The translations under genes were made by a program, and so were the position numbers. A DNA stretch of 33,631 nt, from assembly GCA_016715765.1 (NCBI GenBank), contig JADJZJ010000034.1:1-33631 (forward strand), in the 5' to 3' direction. The stretch comes from Opitutaceae bacterium. Lineage in GTDB: Bacteria; Verrucomicrobiota; Verrucomicrobiia; Opitutales; Opitutaceae. This document shows positions 33,228 through 33,631 of this stretch, in pieces. Below the pieces are notes generated by a model that saw only the letters and a list, made by a program, of their open reading frames with translations, ran no database searches and had not been told where the DNA came from. Position 1 is the first letter of the stretch, and the number at the start of each line of letters is the position of its first letter.

Positions 33228-33631
33228 GTGAAAGACCATACCATCCCCCGCGTCCTCGCCCTGTTCGCCCTGATCTGCGCCGTGCTGATCGCGGTGGCCG
33301 CGTTTGCCGTGCGCAACATCAACCGCGCCGAGGCCACCAGCGACTGGGTCAACGGCACGCATGCCGTGATCAACGAGCTCAGCGGCCTGGCCGCCACCCT
33401 GCAGGCCGGCGAAGGCAGCCTGCGCCTGTATGCCCAGTCCGGCAATCCCCACGACCAGGCCGACTGCCGGCAGACCTATGCGCGGATGGCCGACCACCTG
33501 GAGGTGCTGAAAGCCCTCACCCGCGCCGAGCCCGCCCGCCACGAACGCGTGCTGCAGATCGAGACCGGGGCCAACGCCCGGGCCGATTTCGCCCGCAAGC
33601 TCATCAAGGTCCGCAACGCGGACCGCCCCGA
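33228..33631 (+). CDS. Membrane sensor protein with periplasmic helical domain, N-terminal part only
   Basis: An open frame starts at GTG 33228 and runs off the right edge after 134 codons. It has an N-terminal membrane helix (VLALFALICAVLIAVAAFAV, about 8-27). A helical periplasmic region follows with SDWVNGTHAVINELSGLAAT, LQAGEGSLRLYAQSGNP and VLQIETGANARADFARKL. This pattern resembles CHASE3 or similar four-helix sensory domains at the start of histidine kinases or diguanylate cyclases. The output domain lies outside the window, so the class cannot be named. Confidence 0.75.
   Translation, partial: MKDHTIPRVLALFALICAVLIAVAAFAVRNINRAEATSDWVNGTHAVINELSGLAATLQAGEGSLRLYAQSGNPHDQADCRQTYARMADHLEVLKALTRAEPARHERVLQIETGANARADFARKLIKVRNADRP

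Overview
The window is a GC-rich stretch of bacterial chromosome, most likely from Verrucomicrobiota, family Opitutaceae (Opitutus/Lacunisphaera-like). The reasons are two PEP-CTERM proteins with autotransporter-type beta-strand repeats, a PocR/AraC regulator, a fused CcoN-CcoO cbb3 oxidase subunit, and mostly weak Shine-Dalgarno sites. This is a judgement from gene content, not a database result. I see no tRNA, rRNA, CRISPR array, phage gene or transposase gene.

Layout. (1) 1-9.4 kb, minus strand: a large AsmA-like protein that runs off the left edge, then a tripartite RND efflux operon read from right to left as MarR regulator, membrane-fusion protein, RND pump and TolC-like channel. The fusion-protein gene carries a 1-base frameshift. 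(2) 9.4-13.1 kb, minus strand: a compact repeat of three hairpins, a transketolase whose 5' end is missing, and the rpsP-trmD-rplS translation cluster with two rho-independent terminators. (3) 13.2-18.0 kb, plus strand: ychF, two tandem PEP-CTERM surface proteins and a small secreted S26-like peptidase homologue. (4) 18.0-22.6 kb, minus strand: a tightly coupled 5-oxoproline (pyroglutamate) operon, pxpB-pxpC-pxpA-DUF969-DUF979-pcp, with a divergent PocR/AraC regulator beside it. (5) 23.7-32.4 kb: a Cys/His-rich unknown protein on the minus strand, then a cbb3 oxidase cluster on the plus strand (DUF2934 protein, CcoS-like, CcoNO, CcoQ, CcoP, CcoG, a 48-residue membrane peptide, TauE/SafE-family protein, CcoI). 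(6) 32.6 kb to the right edge: a secreted transglutaminase-like protein and the start of a sensor protein with a periplasmic helical domain.

How the genes work together. The pxp operon forms a full route: Pcp frees N-terminal pyroglutamate, DUF969/DUF979 probably import it, and PxpABC hydrolyse it with ATP to glutamate. The cco cluster encodes a high-affinity oxidase plus its copper pump (CcoI), ferredoxin-like maturation factor (CcoG) and heme/copper assembly helpers. The MarR protein probably represses its own promoter and the efflux operon behind it.

A caution about the sequence. Several conserved genes are interrupted by single-base indels (membrane-fusion protein, ccoNO, three in ccoG) or by lost 5' segments (transketolase, ccoNO, and probably the ccoP/ccoG junction). 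Coding sequence on both sides of each break is well preserved. I therefore think sequencing or assembly error is more likely than gene decay, but the raw sequence alone cannot prove it.
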